Source of the DNA: Nostoc sp. PCC 7107
GTDB taxonomy: Bacteria; Cyanobacteriota; Cyanobacteriia; Cyanobacteriales; Nostocaceae
Direction: 5' to 3'
DNA: 64,000 bases
Assembly (NCBI RefSeq): GCF_000316625.1
Contig: NC_019676.1
Coordinates: 4,482,501-4,546,500 of the forward strand
Program-made: the position numbers and the translations under genes
The notes under the pieces: generated by a model
Seen by the model: the letters and a program-made list of their open reading frames with translations, nothing else
Databases searched by the model: none
What the model was told of the DNA's origin: nothing
Shown: positions 46,262 to 55,743 of the stretch, piece by piece
Layout: each line of letters starts with the position of its first letter
How positions within the stretch are numbered: position 1 is the stretch's first letter

Positions 46262-48568
46262 TTACAAAGTTTCTGCTGAACCTCCTAACCAAGGTGTAGT
46301 AGGTAAGTCGGAATTATCATTTTGCGGCCAGGTGTCAATATCTTGATAAATAGCTAACTCATCAAGTATTGCTAACACTTCAGATGCTGATTGATAGCGT
46401 TGTTTAAAATCATCAAGTACCATTTTTTCCAAAATCTCAGCTAGGGCATCGCTGACAATGGCTTGATTTTTCCATTGCCATTCGCCATCTTCATTTCTAA
46501 TTTCATGGGGGGCAATTCCGGTTAAGGCGCGAATACCAATCATGCCAATCGCATAGATATCACTACTGTATTGTGGACGACCAAAACATTGTTCGCTCGG
46601 TGCGTAACCTCTTGTACCAATGCCAATTGTAAATGGGGCTTGTGCGGAATTTTCAATTTGTGGTACAGATACTTCTTTTACTGCACCAAAGTCAATTAAT
46701 ACCAGCTTGTTATCTGCATGACGACGAATAATATTGCTAGGTTTAATATCTCGGTGAATCACACTATTCTCATGAACAAAGACTAAGATTTGTAATAGTT
46801 CTTTGATAATTGCAATAACTATAGTTTCTCTTAAACCTTGACCTGATGGTAGTTCTTTAATCAAGGAATGACCCACTACATATTCCTGAACTAAATAAAA
46901 CTCATCATCTTGTTCAAAATAAGCCAGTAATTGCGGAATTTGCTGATGAGTTCCCAATCTTTCTAGAGTTGCTGCTTCTGAGTTAAATAAACGCCTAGCA
47001 AGTTCTAAACCTTTGGATTGAGGGTTAGCGGGTTTTAGTTGCTTGACAACGCAATTTGGATAACCAGGACGGTGCATATCTTCAGCAATGTAAGTTTCGC
47101 TAAATCCACCTGAACCGAGAACTTTGACAATTTTGTAGCGTCCGGCGAGTATTTTGCCTGATACGGCTAAATCCCTTTTCTGGAGTAAATCTTGTAAGTC
47201 GTTTTGTTGGCTGATAATTTCTTGAACAACTGGAGAGGTTTTATATTTTTGAAAAATTGTGACTAATTGGCGTGTTCTCAACTTTTCTCTAGCCACTTCT
47301 ATTCCCAGATAAGACAGTCCATTAAAAGCGATCGCTATCATTGGTATAGCCGTCGGGAAAATTAACTGACCATGTATAAAGCACACATAGCTAATTCCGC
47401 CCCAAATACTCGCTACGGCAAAACTGACTAAAAAGCGTTGGAGATTGTGCTTGATTCTGTTGACAATGTAGACTGTACCGCCAACTAAAATCAGCACAAA
47501 CAATCCTTGCAAAGCTGAACTAGAAATTGCTGGAGCGATCGCTTTATTCTGCATTAAAGTGGCGATCGCATTGGCGTGAATTTCTACACCAGCCATTCTC
47601 TCAGGCGGATTAGCAGCCGCGACTGGATGATAATCATTGTTTAGCTTGTCTGTAGAGCCAATAATCACTATCTTGTCTTGAAAAATTCTACCTTGTTGCA
47701 AATAGTTATTCCAGTTTTGTGAATCGAGAACGTACCACAAGGGAATCGGCTCAAACGTCTCCGCAGCACCCCAAAAATAAATGCGATTGCCTTTTGGCTG
47801 AGGATATTTAATTTGCGCTGCGCCTAAAACAGCTTCATCAAAGGAAGGCGCTTTCTCCATCAACATCCCATTAGCGGCTAATAGTTTGGGAAACTCACTG
47901 GCCAATTTGTGAACTTTACCGTCTGCTTCCAGCGGAAAATTGACTGAACCAATAGAAACCCCACCGACTTGAAACATCTCTTGGGGTAGAGTCAGTTGGA
48001 TAAATGTACCTTGATGGCTGGCAAAATTTTCGTAAAGTGCAGCTAAGGTAACTTTACTGCCATATTTTTTTAATACAGCTTGCAGTTGGCGATCGTCCTC
48101 ACTACCATAACTACTGGGTGTGTCGAAAACTACATCTAACGCAACAGATTTTGCTCCGGCTTGGATTAACTTTTCGATAATCTGGGCGTATGCAGCACGT
48201 TTAAACGGAAAAGATTTCAGTGGTTCTAGGTAGGCATACTGGTGTGGATCTGATTTATAGTACTGTTCGGGAAGTGAGATTGACTGGTCATCGATTGCCA
48301 AAATCACGATATCTGCTGGTGGTGCATTCACCCCCCGCAGTTGAAAAAACGCCGACAATATCTGACTCTCCATCAAATTAACCCAGCCCACACCAGAAGC
48401 AGTCAGCAATGTTGCTCCGATTGTGGACGCAGCCGCCAAAAAATAACTCACACGAGCTACCAGCTTAGACTGTGATGCTGTTAGAGTTACTTTTGTGGGT
48501 TTGCCGGATGCTGTATTGGCAGTAGATAGATGTTTTTTGCTGACGGTAGATGTAGGTTCTTCTGCCAT
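46262..48568 (-). CDS. CHASE2-domain Ser/Thr protein kinase
   Basis: A 768-residue membrane kinase. A basic N-terminal cytoplasmic tail leads to a membrane segment (about 38-60), an extracytoplasmic CHASE2 sensor (about 75-350; DIVILAIDDQSI, KSVALDVVFDTPSSYGSEDD, DKIVIIGSTDKLNNDYHPV) and three further membrane segments (about 350-430). A cytoplasmic Hanks-type kinase follows (about 478-745) with LGSGGFSETYIAED, VKQL lysine, HRDIKPSNI and DFG (LIDFGAVKEV). All catalytic residues are present. It should sense a periplasmic signal and phosphorylate unknown proteins. It is transcribed away from a gene-free kilobase. Confidence 0.92.
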   Translation of the reverse strand: MAEEPTSTVSKKHLSTANTASGKPTKVTLTASQSKLVARVSYFLAAASTIGATLLTASGVGWVNLMESQILSAFFQLRGVNAPPADIVILAIDDQSISLPEQYYKSDPHQYAYLEPLKSFPFKRAAYAQIIEKLIQAGAKSVALDVVFDTPSSYGSEDDRQLQAVLKKYGSKVTLAALYENFASHQGTFIQLTLPQEMFQVGGVSIGSVNFPLEADGKVHKLASEFPKLLAANGMLMEKAPSFDEAVLGAAQIKYPQPKGNRIYFWGAAETFEPIPLWYVLDSQNWNNYLQQGRIFQDKIVIIGSTDKLNNDYHPVAAANPPERMAGVEIHANAIATLMQNKAIAPAISSSALQGLFVLILVGGTVYIVNRIKHNLQRFLVSFAVASIWGGISYVCFIHGQLIFPTAIPMIAIAFNGLSYLGIEVAREKLRTRQLVTIFQKYKTSPVVQEIISQQNDLQDLLQKRDLAVSGKILAGRYKIVKVLGSGGFSETYIAEDMHRPGYPNCVVKQLKPANPQSKGLELARRLFNSEAATLERLGTHQQIPQLLAYFEQDDEFYLVQEYVVGHSLIKELPSGQGLRETIVIAIIKELLQILVFVHENSVIHRDIKPSNIIRRHADNKLVLIDFGAVKEVSVPQIENSAQAPFTIGIGTRGYAPSEQCFGRPQYSSDIYAIGMIGIRALTGIAPHEIRNEDGEWQWKNQAIVSDALAEILEKMVLDDFKQRYQSASEVLAILDELAIYQDIDTWPQNDNSDLPTTPWLGGSAETL

Positions 48569-49644
48569 ATCGTGTTAATAATTGGTTTACGTACAATTTT
48601 ATTTACAGCAGAAGTCAGAATTCAGAATTCAAAATAAAAATAGGCTATCTATCTAGTTTTGAAAACTAAATTGTGTACTTCACTCATTGGCAATTCGTTG
48701 TATTTAGTCTCCTTCCTAGTAAAAAATATTGAAATAAAACTTAAATGAAAATCTTATACATTTGTAATCTATGTTTTATGACTCTGCACAGTTTACTGAA
48801 CGAACCTGAATTTGGCAGGCTTTCAACCTGTCACAGGCTGACTTATTTGCTGAGTGAGTTTTAGCAGTGATTGTTTCTTATCTAGAGTGAAACCGAGTTA
48901 ATTCTCACCTCACAGAGGCAATTTTTTTTAAATATGTCGCTGAAACTTGGTTTGAGAGTGTAAGAGTATAAAGGTGGAGAAAATAGAAAATTTTGCTTTT
49001 GTTTCTTGGTTTCCACTCCTGAGTTAAAAATCAACTGTTGTCAGGATATGCCCATTTTGCATTGGATTGCAGCGAGATTTTCACGTCTGGAGACACAATG
49101 TGAGCCTCCTAAAAATTATTATCCAGGAAGCTTTGTTGAAAAAGACTTCAGCCTGTTGTGTCAAGGTCTCATTTGCGAAAAAGACTACCATGTTGTTAAA
49201 AGTAAAACCTATATGTGGATTAATATACTTGAAATCTCTCCTCCACTTCCCTGTTTCCTCTACTTTCTACATTTGCCTTAACAGATAACTTTACTTAACT
49301 CAACTGTATTCATATATGAGCATCAGCCAATATCCTCCTTTCAGACATATACCTTACCTCTTTAGGAGTAAAATTGACAGTTATATAACTAAGAATGCTG
49401 TTACTCAGTCAACTTTATTGGTAGATTTTGATCATCTGAGCTATTTGTATAGTGCTAGAGGTTAAACTATCGAACACCCAGCAGCTTGGGTTTATGTTTG
49501 CGTCAAATTTATGCTTTGAAAGAGGTAAGATAAAGGCTATACATGAGGAACTAGTTCCCCGCTATTAGCTAATTTATGATTTAAGAGTTGCTATAATCTA
49601 TTGTTCAATCTAAATTCATTGCTATATATTAGGTGTAAATTTTT
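48569..49644. other. Gene-free kilobase between the CHASE2 kinase and the NYN gene
   Basis: AT-rich spacer upstream of two divergent genes. Short frames around 49006-49290 lack coding character and overlap each other. I see no RNA gene or clear repeat. It should contain both promoters. Confidence 0.5.
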
Positions 49645-50175
49645 ATGGGTTCCCCTATGAATCGTCTGTCTATTTTTGTAGACGGAAATAATATGTTCTA
49701 TGCTCAACAAAAAAATGGCTGGTTTTTTGACCCACGGCGAGTATTAGAATATTTCAAACATGAGCAATCAGAAACAACTTTGATAAATGCCTTCTGGTAC
49801 ACTGGCTTAAAAGACCCTCAAGATCAACGAGGTTTCCGAGATGCTCTTATCAGTCTAGGATATACAGTCCGAACGAAAATTCTTAAAGAATATTATGATG
49901 ACACTTCCGGTCGCTATTCACAAAAAGCTAATTTAGATATAGAAATTGTTGTAGATATGTTTAATACTGTAGACCAGTACGACCGAGTAGTTTTATTTAG
50001 TGGTGATGGGGATTTTGAAAGAGCTATTGAATTATTACGATCTAAAAATACACATATTACGGTAGTATCTACAGAAGGGATGATCGCTAGAGAACTGCGT
50101 AATGCTACGGACAGATATATAGATTTGAACGATATAAGAGACCAAATAGAAAAAGTAGATGGTCAAGTGCCTTAG
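49645..50175 (+). CDS. LabA-like NYN domain protein (DUF88)
   Basis: A 176-residue NYN/PIN-like nuclease-fold protein. The acidic site is visible: RLSIFVDGNNMFYAQ (D14), NLDIEIVVDMFNTVDQYD (D96, D101) and VLFSGDGDFERAI (D116, D118). NYN domains belong to the PIN-like RNase superfamily. Cyanobacterial LabA of this family affects circadian output of kaiBC in Synechococcus; whether this copy has that role is not known. The start is ATG 49645; ATG 49657 (MNRLSIFVDG) is equally possible. leuA follows 89 bp downstream on the same strand. Confidence 0.88.
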   Translation: MGSPMNRLSIFVDGNNMFYAQQKNGWFFDPRRVLEYFKHEQSETTLINAFWYTGLKDPQDQRGFRDALISLGYTVRTKILKEYYDDTSGRYSQKANLDIEIVVDMFNTVDQYDRVVLFSGDGDFERAIELLRSKNTHITVVSTEGMIARELRNATDRYIDLNDIRDQIEKVDGQVP

Positions 50176-50264
50176 CAATAATTATTTACAAAAATAAGAG
50201 TAAAACAACTAAGGTTACAAATATTTAAAATAAAAGAACTACACCTATACCAAAAACCAAAAAG

Positions 50265-51857
50265 ATGAATAAACCAGAGCGAATTATCATTTTTGATACT
50301 ACACTCCGAGATGGTGAACAGTGTCCAGGCGCAACACTGAATATAGATGAAAAGCTGGCGATCGCCAAACAACTAGCCCGCTTAGGTGTGGATATAATTG
50401 AAGCTGGTTTTGCTTTTGCGAGTCCAGGAGATTTTGAAGCAGTTAGCAAAATAGCCCAAACTGTGGGTACAGAAGAAGGCCCAGTAATTTGTAGTTTGGC
50501 TAGAGCTAGACACGATGATATTAAAACAGCAGCAGCAGCAATTAAAGGTGCAGCACGGGGCAGAATTCATACATTTATTGCTACTTCTGATATTCACCTG
50601 CAATACAAACTGAAAAAAACGAAGTCAGAAGTCATAGCGATCGCTGAAGAAATGGTCGCCTATGCCAAAAGTTTTACCGATGATGTGGAATTTTCTCCTG
50701 AAGATGCGGGACGTTCTGATCCAGAATTCTTGTATCAAGTATTAGAACGAGCGATCGCCGCTGGCGCAACTACTGTTAATATACCTGATACTGTTGGTTA
50801 CACAACTCCCAGCGAATTTGGCGGACTAATTAAAGGCATTAAAGAAAATGTCCCGAACATTGATCAAGCAATTATCTCGGTTCACGGACATAACGATTTA
50901 GGTTTGGCAGTTGCTAACTTTTTAGAAGCAGTCAAAAATGGCGCACGCCAATTAGAATGCACCATCAATGGTATTGGCGAACGTGCCGGAAATGCGGCCT
51001 TAGAAGAATTAGTTATGGCCTTACATGTCCGCCGTCAATATTTCAATCCCTTCCTCGGAAGACCAGTTGAATCTGAAGAACCATTAACTAATATTGACAC
51101 CCGACAAATTTATAAAACCTCCCGTCAAGTTTCGAGTTTGACAGGAATGCTGGTACAACCAAATAAAGCAATTGTCGGCGCAAATGCCTTCGCTCATGAA
51201 TCTGGTATCCACCAAGATGGGGTATTAAAAAATAAGCTGACCTACGAAATTATGGATGCCCAATTGATTGGGTTAACAGACAATCAAATTGTTCTGGGCA
51301 AACATTCCGGTAGAAATGCTTTTCGCACCCGCTTGAAAGAATTGGGTTTTGAATTATCAGAAACCGAATTAAACAAAGCCTTCGTTAGATTTAAAGAAGT
51401 TGCTGACAAAAAGAAAGAAATTTCTGATTGGGATTTGGAAGCAATTGTCAATGATGAAATTCAACAAGCACCCGATTTATTCCGTGTGGAATTGGTGCAA
51501 GTTTCCTGCGGTAGCAACGCCCGTCCCACTGCTACAGTTACCCTCCGCACCCCCAATGGCGAAGAATTAACCGATGCAGCCATTGGTACTGGGCCAGTAG
51601 ATGCAGTTTATAAAGCGATTAACCGTGTAGTAAACGTACCAAATCAGTTAATTGAATTTTCTGTGCAGTCAGTAACTGGCGGGATTGATGCAATTGGGGA
51701 AGTAACGATTCGTCTGCGCTATGAATCAAGAGTGTTTTCGGGTCATGCAGCCAACACAGACATCATAGTTGCGTCCGCGCAAGCTTATGTTAATGCGTTA
51801 AACCGCCTTTACGCATCCTTGCAAACTAAAGAAAAGCAAGAAGAAGTTACTGCATAA
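50265..51857 (+). CDS. leuA: 2-isopropylmalate synthase
   Basis: A 530-residue enzyme committing to leucine synthesis: acetyl-CoA plus 2-oxoisovalerate gives 2-isopropylmalate. The DRE-TIM catalytic domain (1-about 275) shows [15 protein letters not shown] (metal Asp and R), [21 protein letters not shown] and [14 protein letters not shown] (metal His pair). A linker with [15 protein letters not shown] follows. The C-terminal LeuA dimer domain (about 385-515) is the leucine allosteric site. Full length and intact. Confidence 0.96.
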   Translation: MNKPERIIIFDTTLRDGEQCPGATLNIDEKLAIAKQLARLGVDIIEAGFAFASPGDFEAVSKIAQTVGTEEGPVICSLARARHDDIKTAAAAIKGAARGRIHTFIATSDIHLQYKLKKTKSEVIAIAEEMVAYAKSFTDDVEFSPEDAGRSDPEFLYQVLERAIAAGATTVNIPDTVGYTTPSEFGGLIKGIKENVPNIDQAIISVHGHNDLGLAVANFLEAVKNGARQLECTINGIGERAGNAALEELVMALHVRRQYFNPFLGRPVESEEPLTNIDTRQIYKTSRQVSSLTGMLVQPNKAIVGANAFAHESGIHQDGVLKNKLTYEIMDAQLIGLTDNQIVLGKHSGRNAFRTRLKELGFELSETELNKAFVRFKEVADKKKEISDWDLEAIVNDEIQQAPDLFRVELVQVSCGSNARPTATVTLRTPNGEELTDAAIGTGPVDAVYKAINRVVNVPNQLIEFSVQSVTGGIDAIGEVTIRLRYESRVFSGHAANTDIIVASAQAYVNALNRLYASLQTKEKQEEVTA

Positions 51858-51884
51858 AAGGTGAAGAGTTTCACCAAAGAGTGT

Positions 51885-51914
51885 GGGGTGTAAGTGAGCA
51901 AAACCCTTACACCC
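51885..51914. promoter_or_regulatory. 9-bp hairpin after leuA
   Basis: GGGTGTAAG (51885-51893) and CTTACACCC (51906-51914) form a perfect 9-bp stem 28 bp after the leuA stop. No T-run follows, so it is more likely an mRNA 3'-end stabiliser or a dispersed repeat than a standard terminator. Confidence 0.5.
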
Positions 51915-51951
51915 TTACTCTGTTGTAGGATAAAAGTAAACTTTTGAGGCG

Positions 51952-52204
51952 ATGATTCCACGTTTGACAGTTCCTCCCTTGGAAAATGGCGATCGCTTAA
52001 CGCGCTTTGAATTTGAAAAGCGTTACAATGCCATGCCAAAGCTGAATTAATTGAAGGAACTGTTTATGTGGTCTTACCTCTGCGTTACTCGCGAGTGATA
52101 TGCAACAGGTATTAACTCTATTACAGACAGGGCTGAACTCTACTGAACATCAAGCATTTGTACAGCAGTTGGCCCAAGTAATGCAATCAAACAGATCAGT
52201 TTAA
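51952..52204 (+). pseudogene. Uma2-family (DUF820) endonuclease-like pseudogene
   Basis: Three pieces of one gene in different frames. ATG 51952 begins MIPRLTVPPLENGDRLTRFE and ends FEKRYNAMPKLN plus stop (52050). One frame over, the match goes on as KAELIEGTVYVVLPLR. After a large internal deletion the C-terminus reads SALLASDMQQVLTLLQTGLN then STEHQAFVQQLAQVM and TAA 52202-52204. These are the N- and C-terminal signatures of Uma2 proteins, abundant in cyanobacteria, which normally have about 190-220 residues; the nuclease core is gone. Its stop touches the dapF start codon. Confidence 0.82.
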
Positions 52205-53062
52205 ATGAAATTTTATAAATATCATGCGCTGGGTAACGACTATCTCGTAATTAATCCCCAAGATTTATCGTCTCCTTTAACTCCTGAACAAATCAAAATA
52301 ATTTGTCATCGAAATTTTGGCATTGGTTCTGATGGTATCTTGTTGGGGCCATTACCATCAACAAAAGCACAGTTTGGATTACGCATCTTCAATCCAGACG
52401 GAAGTGAAGCAGAAAAAAGTGGTAATGGACTGCGGATTTTTTCACGCTACTTATGGGATGAAGGTTTAGTTAACGAAGTAGCATTTTCCATAGAAACCCC
52501 AGGCGGAGTAGTGGAATCACTGATCAAAGATGCAGAGAAAACAGTTCAGGTAGAAATGGGAAAAGTCAGCTTTTGGAGTAATGATATCCCAGTAGTTGGC
52601 GATCGCCGAGAAGTCATTCAAGAACAAATCAGCCTTGACGGTGAAGCTTTTACCTTCTGTGCAGCGACGATTGGCAATCCCCACTGTGTTATTCCTTTAA
52701 CTGAGGTTAATTCTGCGATCGCCACAAAATATGGCCCAATATTAGAAATTCATCCCCTTTTCCCAAATCGCACTAATGTTCAATTCATGCAAGTTCTCAA
52801 TCGCAACACCATCAAAATTGAAATTTGGGAAAGAGGTGCTGGCTACACATTAGCTTCAGGTAGTAGTAGCAGTGCTGCGGCGGCTGTTGCCCATAAACTT
52901 GGTTTATGTGATTCTACAATTACCGTACAAATGCCTGGCGGAAAAATTTTAATTCAAATTAACGACGACTTTAATATCTCAATGACAGGTTCAGTCACGA
53001 AAGTTGCCCAAGGAGAATTATCAGCAGAAATATTTACAATAGAAACTGTCAGCAATAATTGA
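52205..53062 (+). CDS. dapF: Diaminopimelate epimerase homologue with both catalytic Cys replaced by Ser
   Basis: A 285-residue protein with the two-lobed DapF fold. FYKYHALGNDYLVI, NFGIGSDGILL, FNPDGSEAE, and ERGAGYT are the usual substrate-binding segments and are intact. The two active-site cysteines are not: the first motif (normally AE-x-CGNG) is EKSGNGLR with S72 (codon AGT at 52418), and the second (normally ACG-S/T-GACA) is ASGSSSSA with S218 (codon TCA at 52856). DapF interconverts LL- and meso-diaminopimelate through a Cys-Cys acid-base pair. This copy is therefore unlikely to be a normal epimerase and may be a divergent paralogue. Full length; no frameshift. Confidence 0.85.
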   Translation: MKFYKYHALGNDYLVINPQDLSSPLTPEQIKIICHRNFGIGSDGILLGPLPSTKAQFGLRIFNPDGSEAEKSGNGLRIFSRYLWDEGLVNEVAFSIETPGGVVESLIKDAEKTVQVEMGKVSFWSNDIPVVGDRREVIQEQISLDGEAFTFCAATIGNPHCVIPLTEVNSAIATKYGPILEIHPLFPNRTNVQFMQVLNRNTIKIEIWERGAGYTLASGSSSSAAAAVAHKLGLCDSTITVQMPGGKILIQINDDFNISMTGSVTKVAQGELSAEIFTIETVSNN

Positions 53063-53322
53063 GAAAATTACAATTCTTGTATGTATCACATTATCCTACT
53101 AAACAAGTTTTTTTACTCTTTGCGCCTTTGCGTGAAACAAAAAATATTGTTCTCCAACATTAGTCTAAAAATTTTATTTACTGTAACTAAAATGGGCTTC
53201 AAATTTTTGCACAATAAAATAATAGTAAAATTACTGAAGCCCATGCAAAATAGCAGCAGTTATATTCATTATAACCTCATATTCAATGTGGAAAAACCAG
53301 GGCGCATCTACTATTTCTCAAT
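53063..53322. other. Short intergenic region with dispersed repeat
   Basis: Contains CTCTTTGCGCCTTTGCGTGA near 53117, the reverse complement of the repeat near 42404-42436 (GTTTCACGCAAAGCCGCAAA). A frame across it lacks coding features. Confidence 0.5.
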
Positions 53323-54765
53323 ATGAATCAACCCGTAACAACATCTTGGCAGGATGTTCGTGCAGCCTTCCAAAAAATCTGGGGTTACGATGATTTTCGT
53401 TCACCGCAGGGAGAAATAATCAGCACTTTATTAACACAAAAAGATGCTCTGATTATCATGCCAACAGGCGGAGGTAAATCAATTTGTTTTCAATTACCAG
53501 CATTATTACAAACAGGATTAACATTAGTAGTTTCTCCCTTGGTAGCACTGATGGAAAACCAAGTAGAAGAACTACGTCAACGCAATCTGAGTGCAGCACT
53601 TTTGCATAGTGAATTACCTTCATCTCAACGCCGTGCAACGCTGCAAGCACTAGAAAAACAAAAATTGCGCTTACTTTATCTATCACCAGAGACTTTATTA
53701 AGTCCGCCGGTTTGGGAAAGATTATCTCAGCCACAATTGCAAATCAACGCCTTAATTCTTGATGAGGCACATTGTTTAGTGCAATGGGGAGAAACATTTC
53801 GACCAGCTTACCGCAGATTAGGGGCGGTGCGCCCAGCTTTACTCAAATCAAAACCACCGGGAACGAAAATCAGTATTGCGGCTTTTACTGCAACCGCAGA
53901 CCCATTAGCCCAAAATATTATTCAAACAGTTTTACAATTACACAAACCGGAAATTTTTCGTCTTAATCCTTATCGTCCTAATTTACATCCTAGTGTTAGT
54001 ATCGCTTGGACACCACGAGGCAGAAAACAACAGTTACTCCAGTTTATCGAAAAGCGATCGCCACAAGCAGGCTTAATTTATGTTCGCACCCGTCGAGATA
54101 GTGAAGATTTAGCCGCATGGTTAACTCAGATAGGTTACGCTACAGCCAGTTATCATGCTGGCTTAGGTGCAAGTGAACGCCGTGCAGTCGAAGCCAGTTG
54201 GTTAGGTGGTAAAATCCCCTTTGTCGTTTGTACCTGCGCCTTTGGGATGGGGATAAATAAGCCTGATGTGCGTTGGGTTATCCACTATCACGCCCCACAT
54301 TTGCTATCTGAATATGTGCAAGAAATTGGCCGTGCTGGCCGAGATGGTAAACCAGCCGAAGCACTAACATTAGTGAGTGAACCGACAGGATGGTTAGATT
54401 CCGGAGATAAACAAAGACAACAGTTTTTTGCTGATAAAATGCGATCGCAACTCCAAACAGCACAACAATTAGTCAAAAAATTGCCAAAACAAGGCGAAGT
54501 CAACGCAGTTACGCGCCAATTTCCCGATGCGGCTGTCGCACTTGCATTACTCCACAGCAGCGGACAACTAAACTGGCTTGATCCTTTCCATTATTCTATT
54601 AATTCAAAAGTGCAAAAACAGCCACCAACACAATTACAAGCTGTCAAACAAATACAACAATATTTAACAACAAAACAATGTCGTTGGCAGTTTTTATTAA
54701 ATGCCTTTGGTTTCACTCAAGAAGCTAGTAACTGGCGTTGTGGACATTGCGATAATTGTAGTTAA
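53323..54765 (+). CDS. recQ: RecQ-family ATP-dependent DNA helicase, short form
   Basis: A 480-residue superfamily 2 helicase. Motif 0 DDFRSPQGEII, Walker A MPTGGGKSICFQLP, motif II LILDEAHCLVQWGETFRP (DEAH plus the RecQ aromatic-rich loop), motif III AFTATADP, YVRTRRDSEDLAAWL, motif V CTCAFGMGINKPDVRWV and motif VI QEIGRAGRDG are all present. The C-terminus has a degenerate RecQ zinc region ending CRWQFLLNAFG...CGHCDNC and no HRDC domain. It unwinds 3'-tailed duplex DNA in repair. Length is that of the shorter cyanobacterial RecQ paralogues. Confidence 0.92.
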   Translation: MNQPVTTSWQDVRAAFQKIWGYDDFRSPQGEIISTLLTQKDALIIMPTGGGKSICFQLPALLQTGLTLVVSPLVALMENQVEELRQRNLSAALLHSELPSSQRRATLQALEKQKLRLLYLSPETLLSPPVWERLSQPQLQINALILDEAHCLVQWGETFRPAYRRLGAVRPALLKSKPPGTKISIAAFTATADPLAQNIIQTVLQLHKPEIFRLNPYRPNLHPSVSIAWTPRGRKQQLLQFIEKRSPQAGLIYVRTRRDSEDLAAWLTQIGYATASYHAGLGASERRAVEASWLGGKIPFVVCTCAFGMGINKPDVRWVIHYHAPHLLSEYVQEIGRAGRDGKPAEALTLVSEPTGWLDSGDKQRQQFFADKMRSQLQTAQQLVKKLPKQGEVNAVTRQFPDAAVALALLHSSGQLNWLDPFHYSINSKVQKQPPTQLQAVKQIQQYLTTKQCRWQFLLNAFGFTQEASNWRCGHCDNCS

Positions 54766-54858
54766 TAGTTCATCTGATGACGCTTAATGCTGAAGTAAGA
54801 TATTTGAATCTGTAGCCAATATTCCAAGTAATTCAAAACTAATTTAACACTCGGTGCA

Positions 54859-55191
54859 TCATGATAGAGCAAGCAGCGATAAATTTTCATCTTCATAAAA
54901 TAATTTGATCGCGCTGAACTCCCGACGCAGCAAATTCTCAATTTCTAATGTCGAACAGTTTCCCAGTCGAAACCAAATGACTTTTGGTGGATTCCCAAAT
55001 ACTAAGCTCAGATCGTGCATATCAGCATCTTTTGAGACAATCATCAAATCATTGTCTTTTGCGTAATCCCAAACTATTGGATCGATTGTTGCTTTCATGC
55101 CCACATCTCGAACGTGAAGCGAGTTTGGGAAAAGATCGCTCAAACGGTTTGGTAATTTAGGCGACAGGTTTTCATCAAGAAGTAGTTTCAT
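54859..55191 (-). CDS. DUF5615 PIN-like protein, probable toxin
   Basis: A 110-residue PIN-like protein. MKLLLDENLSPKLPNRL has the first acidic residue (D6) and the family lead-in. HVRDVGMKATID, DYAKDNDLMIVSKDADMHDL (acidic pair) and KVIWFRLGNCS follow in the order typical of DUF5615. These proteins are paired with DUF433 antitoxins; the partner lies immediately upstream with a 4-bp overlap (ATGA). RNase activity is inferred from the fold. Confidence 0.85.
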   Translation of the reverse strand: MKLLLDENLSPKLPNRLSDLFPNSLHVRDVGMKATIDPIVWDYAKDNDLMIVSKDADMHDLSLVFGNPPKVIWFRLGNCSTLEIENLLRREFSAIKLFYEDENLSLLALS

Positions 55192-55418
55192 GCAGATAAT
55201 GGCGTAGCCATAAACCGACGCTCACGATCAGCAGCATATGCAATGCAAGCCTTTAAATCTTCTCGCGTCAGATCGGGGAAATCATCAAGAATTTCTGCTT
55301 CAGTCATATCAGAGGCTAGATACTCAAGCACTTCATAGACTGTAATACGCAAGCCACGGACACAAGGTTTACCGCCGCGTTTCTCAGGCTCAATTGTGAT
55401 GATATCTCGGTAATTCAT
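55188..55418 (-). CDS. DUF433 protein, probable antitoxin
   Basis: A 76-residue DUF433 protein: ITIEPEKRGGKPCVRGLRIT is the family signature and the C-terminal helices (YLASDMTEAEILDDFPDLTREDLKACIAYA) form the winged DNA-binding part. It is the first gene of a two-gene type II toxin-antitoxin pair with the DUF5615 gene, and probably represses its own promoter located between 55418 and 55434. Confidence 0.87.
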   Translation of the reverse strand: MNYRDIITIEPEKRGGKPCVRGLRITVYEVLEYLASDMTEAEILDDFPDLTREDLKACIAYAADRERRFMATPLSA

Positions 55419-55433
55419 AGATTTTCACAGTCG

Positions 55434-55727
55434 TTAGTTGCAATCATTCGTATATTTTACCGAAATAAAGAAACTTGCAAACATCTTCCAACTAGGATTC
55501 TGCTCTTCATAAGTTCCTGGTTGTGCTGTGAAGCATTCGAGTGCAGCGGATAAGAAACTGGGTATGTCACCATTTTTCCATCCCAATGCGCCATCCACAA
55601 TATGGGCATTGGGGTGTTTATTTTCAATCTCTTGCGCTCGTTCTCGTTCCTTTACTAATGCTTGGACAAATTTAATGAAAGTTTGCTTGTCTGTAACTTG
55701 TTCAAGTAAATCGTCTGGGCTAACCAT
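55434..55727 (-). CDS. Small hypothetical protein (DUF7660-like)
   Basis: A 97-residue acidic protein with start ATG 55727 (MVSPDDLLEQVTDKQTF) preceded by AAAGGCAGC. It has a charged helix (IKFVQALVKERERAQEIENKHPN) and a conserved-looking core GALGWKNGDIPSFLSAALECF and NPSWKMFASFFISVKYTND. Pattern W-x-N-x-x-I-x-x-F-L and P-x-W-x-x-F-A is that of small immunity-like or unknown-function proteins; I assign no role. A longer frame to 55871 would run into pheS and is not the start. pheS lies 16 bp upstream, so it may share its transcript. Confidence 0.7.
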   Translation of the reverse strand: MVSPDDLLEQVTDKQTFIKFVQALVKERERAQEIENKHPNAHIVDGALGWKNGDIPSFLSAALECFTAQPGTYEEQNPSWKMFASFFISVKYTNDCN

Positions 55728-55743
55728 TATTTTTGCTGCCTTT

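Noticed and set aside
49006-49288. Two overlapping plus-strand frames of 73 and 91 codons
   Set aside because: Neither has a ribosome-binding site or known motif; their composition looks like non-coding spacer.
53081-53326. An 81-codon frame between dapF and recQ
   Set aside because: It runs through a dispersed repeat, is very rich in Phe, Ile and Lys, and overlaps the recQ start.
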